A stretch of 64,000 bases of DNA from Jiangella anatolica (GTDB lineage Bacteria > Actinomycetota > Actinomycetes > Jiangellales > Jiangellaceae), in contig NZ_POTW01000024.1 of the NCBI RefSeq assembly GCF_003236295.1, forward strand, positions 1-64,000. The letters are read 5' to 3'. Numbering within the stretch: position 1 is the first letter of the stretch; each line of letters opens with the position of its first letter. Positions 54,601 to 63,534 of this stretch are shown piece by piece. A program made the position numbers and the translations under genes. A model generated the notes under the pieces. It saw nothing but the letters and a program-made list of their open reading frames with translations. It did no database searches and was not told the DNA's origin.

Positions 54601-56325
54601 ATGGCGACTAGGGTCTCGAATCTTGTGCGGCGCTTTCCCGAACCGGACCCCGGTGTCCCCAGCCGCCTCACTCCGGGCCGCTACCTGCTCTGGCTGGCCC
54701 GCGTCCAGTTCGGCGTCGTCCTGCTCGGCGCGTTCTACGGCTGCCTCTGGCCGACCGCGCAGGCGCTGATCCCGTACGCCGTCGGCCGGGCCATCGACGA
54801 CGGTCTGACCGGGCGCGACCGCGGCGACCTGCTGCTGTGGGGCGGCGTCGTGCTGGCCCTCGGCGTCGCCCAGGCCGCCGCCGGCATCCTGCAGGACCGG
54901 TGCGCACTGACCAACGCTCTGGGAGCGCGGTACAGGACGTTGCAGCTGGTCACGCGGCAGGCGGCGCGGCTCGGCGCGACGCTGCCGCGGAAGACGTCGG
55001 CCGGCGAGGTGCTCAGCGTGGGCGTCGCCGACGTCACCGCGATCGGGCGGGCGCTGGACCTCAGCTCGCGCACCATCGGCGCGGTCGCGTCCATCGTCGT
55101 GGTGGCGGCGATCATGCTGGCGACGTCGTGGCGGCTGGGGCTGGTCGTGCTGGCCGGGGTGCCGCTGATCGTGTGGGCGACGGCGCTGCTGCTACGGCCG
55201 CTGCACGACCGGCAGACCCGGCTGCGGGTCCAGCAGGCGGAGCTGACCGCCCAGGCCGTCGACATCGTCGGCGGGCTGCGGGTGCTGCGCGGGATCGGCG
55301 GCGAGTCGCTGTTCGGGCGGCGCTACGACGACGAGTCGCAGCGGGTCCGGCACGCCGGGGTGCACGTCGCCCGCGCCGAGGCGGCGCTCGAGGTGGCCCG
55401 GATGCTGCTGCCCGGCCTGCTGGTCGCGGCGATCGTGTTCCTCGGCGCGCGGCAGGTGCTCTCCGGCGAGCTGACCGGCGGCCAGCTGGTCGCGTTCTAC
55501 GGGTTCGCGGTGTTCCTGGCCACGCCGGTGCGGCGGATCGTCGTGGGCGCGGGCGCGATCATGAAGGCGCTCGTCGCGGCCCGGCGCGTGGTGACGCTGC
55601 TGGCGCTGTCGCCGTCGATCGGGCCGGGCGGTGGGTCGGCGGCGCTGGCGGGCGGTGTGCTGGTGGATCCGGTGTCCGGGCTGCTCGTCGAGGAGGGACG
55701 GTTCACGGCGGTCGTGTGCGCGGCGCCGGGTGACGCGGCCGCGCTGGCGGACCGGCTGGGCCGGTACGTGGAGTCGTCGGTGACGTACGGCGGGCTGCCG
55801 CTGGCGTCGGTCGACGTCGACGAGGTGCGGCGGCGGATCCTGGTGTCCGGCAACGACGCGCGGCTGTTCGCAGGTCTGCTGCGGACGGAGCTCTGCGTGG
55901 ATCGGGAGGCCGACGATGCGGAGCTGCTGGCCGCGGTGGACGTCGCGTCGGCGGCGGACGTGCTGGAGGCGCTGCCGGACGGGCTGGACACCGTCGTGGC
56001 CTCGGGTGGGAAGGAGTTCTCCGGCGGCCAGCTGCAGCGGTTGCGACTGGCCCGGGCCGTGCTGACCTCGCCCGACGTTCTCGTGCTGGTCGAGCCCACC
56101 AGCGCCGTCGACGCGCACACCGAGGCCCGGATCGCCGCCCGGCTGGCCGCGGCGCGGGCCGGCCGGACCACGGTCGTGTTCGCGACCAGCCCGATCCTGC
56201 TGGACCACGCCGACTCCGTCGTCCTCGTCGACGCCGGCGCCGTCGTCGCGACCGGGACGCACGCGTCGCTGCTGGCCGATCCGCGGTACCGGGCGCTGGT
56301 CGCGCGTGAGGAGGGCCCGGCATGA
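54601..56325 (+). CDS. ABC exporter half-transporter with degenerate Walker motifs
   Basis: 574-aa fused membrane-ATPase protein: six helices (VQFGVVLLGAFYGCLWPTAQ onwards) and an ATPase domain from about residue 355. The Walker A region reads VVCAAPGDAAALADRL, with no GKST lysine. Walker B reads LVLVEPTSAVD, with Val for the Mg-binding Asp. The switch histidine is replaced in FATSPILLDHAD. The signature is good, FSGGQLQRLRLARAV. It should be catalytically silent by itself but supply the signature to its partner. The ATG at 54601 is tentative because the ribosome site is weak. Its stop overlaps the next gene by four bases. Confidence 0.87.
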   Translation: MATRVSNLVRRFPEPDPGVPSRLTPGRYLLWLARVQFGVVLLGAFYGCLWPTAQALIPYAVGRAIDDGLTGRDRGDLLLWGGVVLALGVAQAAAGILQDRCALTNALGARYRTLQLVTRQAARLGATLPRKTSAGEVLSVGVADVTAIGRALDLSSRTIGAVASIVVVAAIMLATSWRLGLVVLAGVPLIVWATALLLRPLHDRQTRLRVQQAELTAQAVDIVGGLRVLRGIGGESLFGRRYDDESQRVRHAGVHVARAEAALEVARMLLPGLLVAAIVFLGARQVLSGELTGGQLVAFYGFAVFLATPVRRIVVGAGAIMKALVAARRVVTLLALSPSIGPGGGSAALAGGVLVDPVSGLLVEEGRFTAVVCAAPGDAAALADRLGRYVESSVTYGGLPLASVDVDEVRRRILVSGNDARLFAGLLRTELCVDREADDAELLAAVDVASAADVLEALPDGLDTVVASGGKEFSGGQLQRLRLARAVLTSPDVLVLVEPTSAVDAHTEARIAARLAAARAGRTTVVFATSPILLDHADSVVLVDAGAVVATGTHASLLADPRYRALVAREEGPA

Positions 56326-58088
56326 GCGGGACGCCGGGCGCGTCGGCCGCGGGCCTGCCGGTCGCGTCGGCGCGGGAGGTCCGGCGGCACGCACGCCGGC
56401 TGGCGCTGCGGGAGCGCCGGTCCGTCGCCGCCGCCGTCGGGCTCCACGCGCTCGCCGCCGCGTCCGGGCTGGCCGGCCCGTGGCTGCTCGGCCGGCTGGT
56501 CGAGGACGTCACCGCCGGCGTCGACGACGTCACCCGGATCACGCTGCTGATCTCGCTGTTCGTCGTGGCGCAGGCCGTGCTGAGCGCGCTGGCGATGTTC
56601 GTGTCGGCGCGGCTCGGCGAGAAGGTGCTGGCCCAGCTGCGCGAGGAGTTCGTCCACGGCGTGCTGGCACTGCCGCTCGGCGCCGTCGAGGAGGCCGGCG
56701 CCGGCGACCTCATCACCCGCACCACGCGCGACGTCGACCTGCTGGCCCGCGCGGTGCGCTACGCGATCCCGGAAACGCTGATCAGCGTCGTCACGATCGT
56801 GCTGACGCTCGGCGGGCTGGTGCTGCTCGGGCCGCTGCTGGCGCTGCCGGCGCTGGTCGGGGTGCCGATCCTGTGGGCCGTCACCCGCTGGTACCTGCGT
56901 CGCGCCCGGGCCGCCTACCTGCGGGAGAACGCGTCCTACTCGCAGCTCGCCGAGGGTCTGGCCGAGACCGTCGACGGCGCGCGGACGGTCGAGGCGTTCC
57001 GGCTCGGCTCCCGGCGATCGGCGCGGATGGACCGCGACATCGTGACGTCGTACGCGGCGGAGCGGGCGACGCTGCGGCTGCGCACGGTGTATCTGCCGAC
57101 GATCGACGTGGCGTTCGTGCTGCCGGTGGTCGCGACGCTGGTCGTCGGCGGGCTGCTGCACCTCGACGGCGTCGTGTCGCTGGCCGCGGTGACGGCGGCG
57201 ACGCTGTACACGCAGCAACTGCTCGCGCCGGTGGACACGCTGCTGTTCTGGCTCAACGAGCTGCAGATCGGCGGGGCGGCGATGGCACGGTTGCGGGGAG
57301 TACGGCGCGATCCGGCCTACCCCGAGGGTGAGTGGGCAGCGCCGGCCACCGATACCGTAAATGAAGAAATGATCGAGGTCCGCGGGGTGAGCCATGCCTA
57401 CCGGCCCGGCCACGACGTCCTCCATGACGTCTCCCTCACCATCGCCCCCGGCGAGCGCCTCGCCGTCGTCGGCCCGTCCGGCGCCGGCAAGTCCACCCTC
57501 GGCAAGCTGCTCGCCGGCGTCCACACCCCGCGCGCCGGCACGATCACCGTCGGCGGCGTCCCCGTCTCGTCCCTGCCGCTCGACCGGCTGCGCACCGAGG
57601 TCGCCCTCGTCACCCAGGAGCACCACGTCTTCCGCGGCACGCTGCGCGACAACGTCGTCCTCGCGCGGCCGTCGGCCTCCGACGCGTCGGTCGAGGCCGC
57701 GCTGCGCGCCGTCGACGCCTGGGACTGGGCGTCGACGCTGGGCCTGTCCGCTGCCGTGGGGTCCGGCGGCGCCGAGCTGTCACCGGCGCAGGCGCAGCAG
57801 CTCGCGCTGGCCCGGCTGGTGCTGGCCGACCCGCACACGCTGGTCCTCGACGAGGCGACGTCGCTGCTCGACCCGCGCGCGGCCCGGCACCTGGAGCGGT
57901 CCCTGGCCGCGGTCCTCGCCGGGCGGACGGTGATCGCGATCGCGCACCGCCTGCACACCGCCCACGACGCGGACCGGATCGCCGTCATGGAGGACGGCCG
58001 GATCGTCGAGCTCGGCACGCACGACGAGCTCGTCGCGGCCGGTGGTTCCTACGCCGCGCTGTGGCGGTCGTGGCACGGCGGGGGTTAG
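56322..58088 (+). CDS. ABC exporter half-transporter, catalytic partner
   Basis: 588-aa fused membrane-ATPase protein with an intact Walker A VGPSGAGKSTLGKLL (about 384-398), Q-loop VALVTQEHHVFRGTLRDNVV, Walker B TLVLDEATSLLD with the catalytic Glu, and switch histidine VIAIAHRLHTAHD. Its signature is LSPAQAQQLALARLVL, a degenerate LSGGQ. With the upstream subunit it forms a heterodimeric exporter with one complete ATP site. The start overlaps the previous stop (ATGA). The last codon overlaps the convergent DinB gene. Cargo unknown. Confidence 0.92.
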   Translation: MSGTPGASAAGLPVASAREVRRHARRLALRERRSVAAAVGLHALAAASGLAGPWLLGRLVEDVTAGVDDVTRITLLISLFVVAQAVLSALAMFVSARLGEKVLAQLREEFVHGVLALPLGAVEEAGAGDLITRTTRDVDLLARAVRYAIPETLISVVTIVLTLGGLVLLGPLLALPALVGVPILWAVTRWYLRRARAAYLRENASYSQLAEGLAETVDGARTVEAFRLGSRRSARMDRDIVTSYAAERATLRLRTVYLPTIDVAFVLPVVATLVVGGLLHLDGVVSLAAVTAATLYTQQLLAPVDTLLFWLNELQIGGAAMARLRGVRRDPAYPEGEWAAPATDTVNEEMIEVRGVSHAYRPGHDVLHDVSLTIAPGERLAVVGPSGAGKSTLGKLLAGVHTPRAGTITVGGVPVSSLPLDRLRTEVALVTQEHHVFRGTLRDNVVLARPSASDASVEAALRAVDAWDWASTLGLSAAVGSGGAELSPAQAQQLALARLVLADPHTLVLDEATSLLDPRAARHLERSLAAVLAGRTVIAIAHRLHTAHDADRIAVMEDGRIVELGTHDELVAAGGSYAALWRSWHGGG

Positions 58089-58660
58089 AACTCCTCGGCG
58101 GTGCGCTTGAGCTTCTCGACGTAGTCGGCCCACCCCTGCGCGTCCTGGTCGGGGAGGTTGCTCACGTCCTTGCGCAGGCCGATCTCGCCGTCGATCGTCT
58201 CGCGGACGATGTCGGCGTGACCCGCGTGCCGGGCGGTCTCGGCGATCATGTGCACGAGGATCCAGTGCAGCGTGACCGGGTTGCGGTCCTCGGGCCACCA
58301 CGGCACCGTTCCGGTGTCGTCCAGCGCGAGCGCGTCGATCGTCGCGTCGGAGTGCGCGATCGTGCGCCGGTAGAAGTCCGTCACCCACTCGATCGTCTGG
58401 TCCGGCGTCGCCCAGAAGTCGGCGTTCGGCTCGGCGTCGTCGTCCAGCCACGGCATCGGGTCGGGGGCCGGCCGGCCGAAGACCTCGCCGAAGTAGCCGG
58501 CCTCCATGCTCGCGACGTGCTTGACCAGCCCGAGCAGGTTGGTCCCGGTCGGCGTCATCGGCCAGCGGGCATCGCGCTCGCTGAGGCCGTCGAGCTTCCA
58601 CAGCAGCGCGTCGCGCTGGGCCTGCAGGTAACGCTTGAGGGTGCTCTTCTCGTCCGGCAT
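58085..58660 (-). CDS. DinB/DUF664-family putative metal-dependent thiol transferase
   Basis: 191-aa four-helix-bundle protein. Metal-ligand histidines are visible in GLVKHVASMEAGYFG and LVHMIAETARHAGHADIVRE, the classical DinB three-histidine layout. The start STLKRYLQAQRDALLWKLDG and the early GTNLLGLVKH fit the DUF664 subgroup of actinobacteria, some of which act as mycothiol transferases. A mycothiol role agrees with mshB in the window but is not shown. Start ATG 58660; the stop codon overlaps the ABC exporter stop. Confidence 0.88.
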   Translation of the reverse strand: MPDEKSTLKRYLQAQRDALLWKLDGLSERDARWPMTPTGTNLLGLVKHVASMEAGYFGEVFGRPAPDPMPWLDDDAEPNADFWATPDQTIEWVTDFYRRTIAHSDATIDALALDDTGTVPWWPEDRNPVTLHWILVHMIAETARHAGHADIVRETIDGEIGLRKDVSNLPDQDAQGWADYVEKLKRTAEEF

Positions 58661-58670
58661 GCGGGCGAGG

Positions 58671-59078
58671 CTACCCGGCGGGCGGCACCGCCGCGACGGC
58701 CTCGATCTCGACCAGCGCGCCCGGCACCGCGAGGCCCGCGACGAACGCGCCGGTGATGGCCGGCGGGTTCGGCCGCTGACCCCAGACCTCGCCGAACGCG
58801 GCGAAGCCCTCCTGCAGCGACGCGCCCTCCTTGATCAGGATCGTCCATTTCACGACGTCCTCGGGCTTCGCGCCGGCGGCCTCGAGCACTGTCAGCAGGT
58901 TCGTGAGCGCCTGCCGGGTCTGGCTCGCGATGTCCGGCGCCACGACCTGCCCGCTCCCGTCGACGCCGTTCTGGCCGCCGATGAAGACCAGGTCCGCGCC
59001 GGCGGCGACCCGCACGGCCCAGCTGAACGCGGGGTTGGAGTGCATGGACTCGGGGTTGATGTGCGTGATGAGCGTCAT
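58671..59078 (-). CDS. RidA-family protein
   Basis: 135-aa protein of the YjgF/YER057c/UK114 fold, which forms trimers and hydrolyses reactive enamine/imine intermediates or related compounds. Recognisable segments are ADLVFIGGQNGVDGSGQV, QTRQALTNLLTVLEAAGA, VVKWTILIKEGASL and PGALVEIEAVAAVP. The classical active-site arginine position is not obvious to me, so this could be a non-deaminase subgroup member. I chose ATG 59078; the open frame runs further, but into the divergent CGNR gene. It is controlled from a 30-base divergent promoter region. Confidence 0.88.
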   Translation of the reverse strand: MTLITHINPESMHSNPAFSWAVRVAAGADLVFIGGQNGVDGSGQVVAPDIASQTRQALTNLLTVLEAAGAKPEDVVKWTILIKEGASLQEGFAAFGEVWGQRPNPPAITGAFVAGLAVPGALVEIEAVAAVPPAG

Positions 59079-59108
59079 AGGTTCACCGTAACCAGTTATA
59101 GTGGTTTC
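59079..59108. promoter_or_regulatory. Short divergent regulatory region of ridA-like and CGNR genes
   Basis: Only 30 bases separate the two divergent starts. They contain AACCAGTTATAGTGGTT (59090-59106), an interrupted inverted repeat with AACCA/TGGTT arms, directly before the CGNR start codon. At least one gene is likely leaderless or has its promoter inside the other gene. Candidate autoregulatory site. Confidence 0.45.
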
Positions 59109-59675
59109 ATGCAACGCCGTTCGGACCTCCCGCTCTCCGTCCGTGTGCGCTTCCTCACCGGCCGCGTCTCGCTCGACTTCAGCCACACCGGCGGCGAGGG
59201 CGAGTCCGCCCGCTGGGAGATCGTCCACTCCCCCGACGAACTCGCTCACTGGCTCTCCGTCATCCTGTCCGTCGACGGCCTGACCGCCGGGCCGGCCGAC
59301 CTGGCGGCGATGCGGCCGCTGCGGACGGCGATCACGGACGCGGCCCGGTCACTGGCGGCGGGTGGCTCCGTCCGCCCGTCTGACATCGAGGTCATCAACG
59401 CCGCGGCGGCGTCGCCTCCGCTGGTGCCCTCCCTGGGCGTGGTCGGCGCCGGGGTCGGCTGGGCCTCCCCGACGACGCCCGCCGCGCTGTCGACGATCGC
59501 CCGCGACGCGATCGACCTGTTCGCCGGTCCGCTGGCGTCGCGAATCCGCGTCTGCGCGTCGGAGACCTGCGGCCTTCTCCTCGTCGACACCTCCCGCCCC
59601 GGCAAGCGTCGCTGGTGCTCGATGCAGCGCTGCGGCAACCTCGCCAAGGTCCGCGGCTACCGTCAGCGCATGTGA
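59109..59675 (+). CDS. CGNR zinc-finger transcriptional regulator
   Basis: 188-aa protein with an N-terminal ABATE-like stress domain (GRVSLDFSHTGGEGE, then SPDELAHWLSVI) and the C-terminal zinc finger with ligands in RVCASETCGLLLVD and RWCSMQRCGNLAKVRGY, including the family-naming CGN motif. It is a putative DNA-binding regulator. It is divergent from the RidA-like gene, its most probable target. The ATG at 59109 leaves only a very short leader. Confidence 0.9.
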   Translation: MQRRSDLPLSVRVRFLTGRVSLDFSHTGGEGESARWEIVHSPDELAHWLSVILSVDGLTAGPADLAAMRPLRTAITDAARSLAAGGSVRPSDIEVINAAAASPPLVPSLGVVGAGVGWASPTTPAALSTIARDAIDLFAGPLASRIRVCASETCGLLLVDTSRPGKRRWCSMQRCGNLAKVRGYRQRM

Positions 59676-59963
59676 CGTGGTCCCTGCGGTCCCCGGCGGC
59701 AGATGGCGGTAAGCTGGAGCTGCCGGCGGAGGTGCTTCCACCACCAGTGATGCCGGCTGGCCGCGACGCAGTCCCACATCGGTGCTGCGCCGCGGTCTTT
59801 TCATTCACGAGTCATGACGCTGTACGCCTCAGTCGTTCCTCGCCGCCCGCACAGGTGATCTCGGCTAGGGACTCGGCACACAACGGGCACCGCAGCGAGA
59901 CCGCCGCCCCGCACACGCACGTCAATCCCCGGATCAAGCGATGGGTGCCCGTACGCTCACACC

Positions 59964-60311
59964 GTGCCGTCCCGCCGTCGAGCCGCGATCTACGCCCGTC
60001 GCCGGAAGCGCCGGATGGACAAGGTCGAGCACGACCTGACCGATGCCCAGTGGGCGACACTGGTCGCCGCGTGGGGCGGCTGCGCCTACTGCGGCGCCGC
60101 CGACGCGCACCTGCAGAAGGACTGCATGCTCCCCATCTCCCGCGGCGGCCGCTACACGCTGGCCAACGTGGTGCCGGCCTGCCGGTCCTGCAACGCCAGC
60201 AAGTGCAACGCCGAGGTCACCACCTGGATGCGCAGGAAGAAGCTGGACGAGCAGGCCTTCCTCGTCCGCCAGGCCGAGATCGCCCGCTCCGCCGGCAACC
60301 CGGTGCGCTGA
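59964..60311 (+). CDS. HNH-endonuclease-fold protein
   Basis: 115-aa protein, GTG start at 59964, with a very basic N-terminus (PSRRRAAIYARRRKRRMDKV). The HNH-like module has zinc cysteines CAYCG and CRSCN, and between them DCMLPISRGGRYTLANVVPA. The usual catalytic histidine of the DH pair is a cysteine here, while the later Asn is kept. Similar DC variants occur in small actinobacterial HNH proteins, so this is a subfamily trait; cleavage activity is uncertain. The downstream convergent gene begins its 3' end 20 bases away. Confidence 0.82.
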   Translation: MPSRRRAAIYARRRKRRMDKVEHDLTDAQWATLVAAWGGCAYCGAADAHLQKDCMLPISRGGRYTLANVVPACRSCNASKCNAEVTTWMRRKKLDEQAFLVRQAEIARSAGNPVR

Positions 60312-60330
60312 CCGCACGGCGACCCGCTAA

Positions 60331-60633
60331 TCAGGATCGCTGGCGCGTCGCGGGATCGTTGTCGTCCGACCGGAGCTCGGTCCAACTGCCGTCCGGCAGA
60401 AGCCGCCGCGCCTCCGAACGGAAGCGACTCCTATCAGTGGGCGCGCTGAAACGGAACGTCACCTCATGGTCGGCGACGGCCCAGTCCCGCTCGCCAGTTC
60501 CTCCCCACGCGATCTGCTTGAACCGCCCGGACTCGCATTGCTGGGTGAGCCCGCGCAGCATGTGGAGCACGGCGGGGTCATCGGTTCGCACCGTCACGCT
60601 GTAGCGACAAGCTTCGTAGTCGACGTCCGCCAT
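60331..60633 (-). CDS. Hypothetical small protein
   Basis: 100-aa protein from ATG 60633, preceded by GGAGG eight bases upstream. It reads ADVDYEACRYSVTVRTDDPA, then LRGLTQQCESGRFKQIAWGG and HEVTFRFSAPTDRSRFRSEA. It is predicted as a mixed alpha/beta protein, with no signal peptide and no domain I recognise. GC3 is slightly lower than in neighbouring genes. It lies downstream of ychF in the same direction, 58 bases away. The ribosome site makes it likely to be real. Confidence 0.6.
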   Translation of the reverse strand: MADVDYEACRYSVTVRTDDPAVLHMLRGLTQQCESGRFKQIAWGGTGERDWAVADHEVTFRFSAPTDRSRFRSEARRLLPDGSWTELRSDDNDPATRQRS

Positions 60634-60691
60634 CGAAAGTGCCTCCACGCTCTCCTGGGATCGCTGGTTCCCATGCCGGCCGGCACGCGGC

Positions 60692-61765
<1,074 letters not shown>

Positions 61766-61895
61766 AGGTGCCAAGGGTACGTGCCCCGGCCGCCGCACAC
61801 GAAGCGGATCTTGAACTGCGACGAAAGCCCTGTTCCGGACCGGTTCTCGCCGCGCCTCCCCGACTTTGTCGGAGGTCCCCGGCAAAGTAGCCCCC

Positions 61896-63374
61896 ATGAA
61901 CGTCTCCACCGTCCTCATCGCCCTCGTCGCCCTGTTGCTCGGCGGCGCGGTCGGCGCGCTGCTCGTCCGCGTCCGCACGGCCGGCGCCGCCGCGACGGTG
62001 GCCGCCGAGCGCGACGCCGCGCGGGCCGAGCTCGACTCCGTCCGGCGCGAGAAGGCCGACCTGCAGGCCGAGCGTGAGGTCGACCGCGAGCGCATGCTCG
62101 ACGCCCAGGCGGAGCAGACGCGGCTGGAGACCGAGCTGGCGCACGCCCGCAGCAGCGGCGAGGAGAAGCTGGCTCTGCTCCGCGCCGAGCAGGAGCGGCT
62201 GACGCAGGAGTTCCAGCGGCTGTCGGCCGACGCGCTGCGGCAGAACCGCGCCGACTTCCTCGAGCTGGCGACGGAGCAGTTCAAGGGCTCGGAGGAGCGG
62301 GTCAAGACCGAGCTGGAGCACCGCCGGCTGGCCGTCGAGGCGATGGTGAAGCCGCTGAACGACCAGCTCGAGAAGGTCACCACCCACGCTCACCAGCTCG
62401 AGAAGGCCCGGGCGACCGCCTACGGCGAGCTGCGCAACCAGCTCGAGACCATGGGCAAGAGCTCCGAGCAGCTGCGGCTGGAGACCCAGCAGCTCGTGAC
62501 GGCGCTGCGGGCGCCCCAGGTGCGCGGCCGCTGGGGCGAGCTGCAGCTGCGCCGGGTCGTCGAGGCCGCCGGCATGGTCGAGCACGTCGACTTCTCCGAG
62601 CAGGCCACCGCCGACACCAGCGACGGCAAGCTCCGCCCCGACCTCGTGGTCAGCCTGGCCGGCGGCAAGAAGGTCGTCGTCGACGCGAAGGTGGCGTTCA
62701 ACGGCTACCTCGAGGCCATGGAGGCCCGCGACGAGGCCACCCGCGACAAGCGGCTGGCGGCGCACGCCCGGCACCTCAAGACGCACATCGAGTCGCTGGC
62801 CGCCAAGCAGTACTGGGAGCAGTTCGCGCCGACGCCGGAGTTCGTCGTCATGTTCGTGCCGTCCGACGTGTTCCTCAACGCCGCGATGGAGCAGGACCCG
62901 ACGCTGTTCGAGCACGCCTTCGAGCGCAACGTCGTCATCGCGACGCCGTCGACGCTGGTCGCGCTGCTGCGCACGGTCGGATACACCTGGCGGCAGGAGG
63001 CGCTGGCGCAGAACGCGCAGGAGGTGCTGACACTCGGCCGCGAGCTGCACTCCCGGCTCGCCACGATGGGCGGCCACCTCGCCCGGCTCGGTCGTCAGCT
63101 CGACGGCGCGGTCAAGGCCTACAACGACGGGGTCAGCTCGCTGGAGAGCCGGGTGCTGGTGAGCGCCCGCAAGATGGCCGACCTCAAGGTGGTCGACGAG
63201 GAGCTGGAGGCGCCGCCGCAGGTCGAGCGGGCAGCCCGGCAGCTCCAGGCGCCGGAGATGGTCGACGACGCGCTGATCGCGCTGGAGGACATCCAGGTCG
63301 ACCCGCGGTTCGGCCTCGGCCCGGCGACCGGGAAGGGGTCGCGGTCGCGGCGGCGCAGCGGCACCGACGGCTGA
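61896..63374 (+). CDS. rmuC: DNA recombination protein RmuC
   Basis: 492-aa protein. It has an N-terminal membrane segment STVLIALVALLLGGAVGALL, then a long coiled coil (about residues 30-200), and the RmuC nuclease-like domain with GRWGELQLRRVVEAAGM, RPDLVVSLAGGKKVVVDAKV, EFVVMFVPSDVFLNAAM and VIATPSTLVALLRTVGYTW. It limits sequence inversions and illegitimate recombination. ATG 61896 was chosen, placing the hydrophobic segment at the start. Divergent from ychF, it ends before two hairpins. Confidence 0.93.
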   Translation: MNVSTVLIALVALLLGGAVGALLVRVRTAGAAATVAAERDAARAELDSVRREKADLQAEREVDRERMLDAQAEQTRLETELAHARSSGEEKLALLRAEQERLTQEFQRLSADALRQNRADFLELATEQFKGSEERVKTELEHRRLAVEAMVKPLNDQLEKVTTHAHQLEKARATAYGELRNQLETMGKSSEQLRLETQQLVTALRAPQVRGRWGELQLRRVVEAAGMVEHVDFSEQATADTSDGKLRPDLVVSLAGGKKVVVDAKVAFNGYLEAMEARDEATRDKRLAAHARHLKTHIESLAAKQYWEQFAPTPEFVVMFVPSDVFLNAAMEQDPTLFEHAFERNVVIATPSTLVALLRTVGYTWRQEALAQNAQEVLTLGRELHSRLATMGGHLARLGRQLDGAVKAYNDGVSSLESRVLVSARKMADLKVVDEELEAPPQVERAARQLQAPEMVDDALIALEDIQVDPRFGLGPATGKGSRSRRRSGTDG

Positions 63375-63379
63375 CGGCG

Positions 63380-63400
63380 GACCGGGCGGGCGGCCCGGTC
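63380..63400. terminator. Short hairpin directly after rmuC
   Basis: Arms GACCGGGC (63380-63387) and GCCCGGTC (63393-63400), loop GGGCG, six bases after the rmuC stop. Likely part of the rmuC terminator. Confidence 0.55.
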
Positions 63401-63477
63401 GCGGCGGCGCCCGCGTGTACGTGTGCCGGTGGCGTGCGCCGCGGCGCGGCCAGGACGGCGCCGCCGCTGAGCGGCGT

Positions 63478-63523
63478 CGGCGACGGTGAGGGTCCGGTGG
63501 GGCCGCGACCCTCACCGTCGCCG
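63478..63523. terminator. 17-bp hairpin between rmuC and the chitinase gene
   Basis: Perfect 17-bp arms CGGCGACGGTGAGGGTC (63478-63494) and its complement (63507-63523) with a 12-base loop, 11 bases from the end of the chitinase gene. Probably a bidirectional terminator for the two convergent genes. Confidence 0.75.
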
Positions 63524-63534
63524 GTCCTGGTGCG

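Noticed and set aside
54601-56325. Pseudogene of an ABC exporter
   Set aside because: The frame is intact over 574 codons and the lost motifs are complementary to those kept in the coupled partner, which argues for a functional degenerate subunit.
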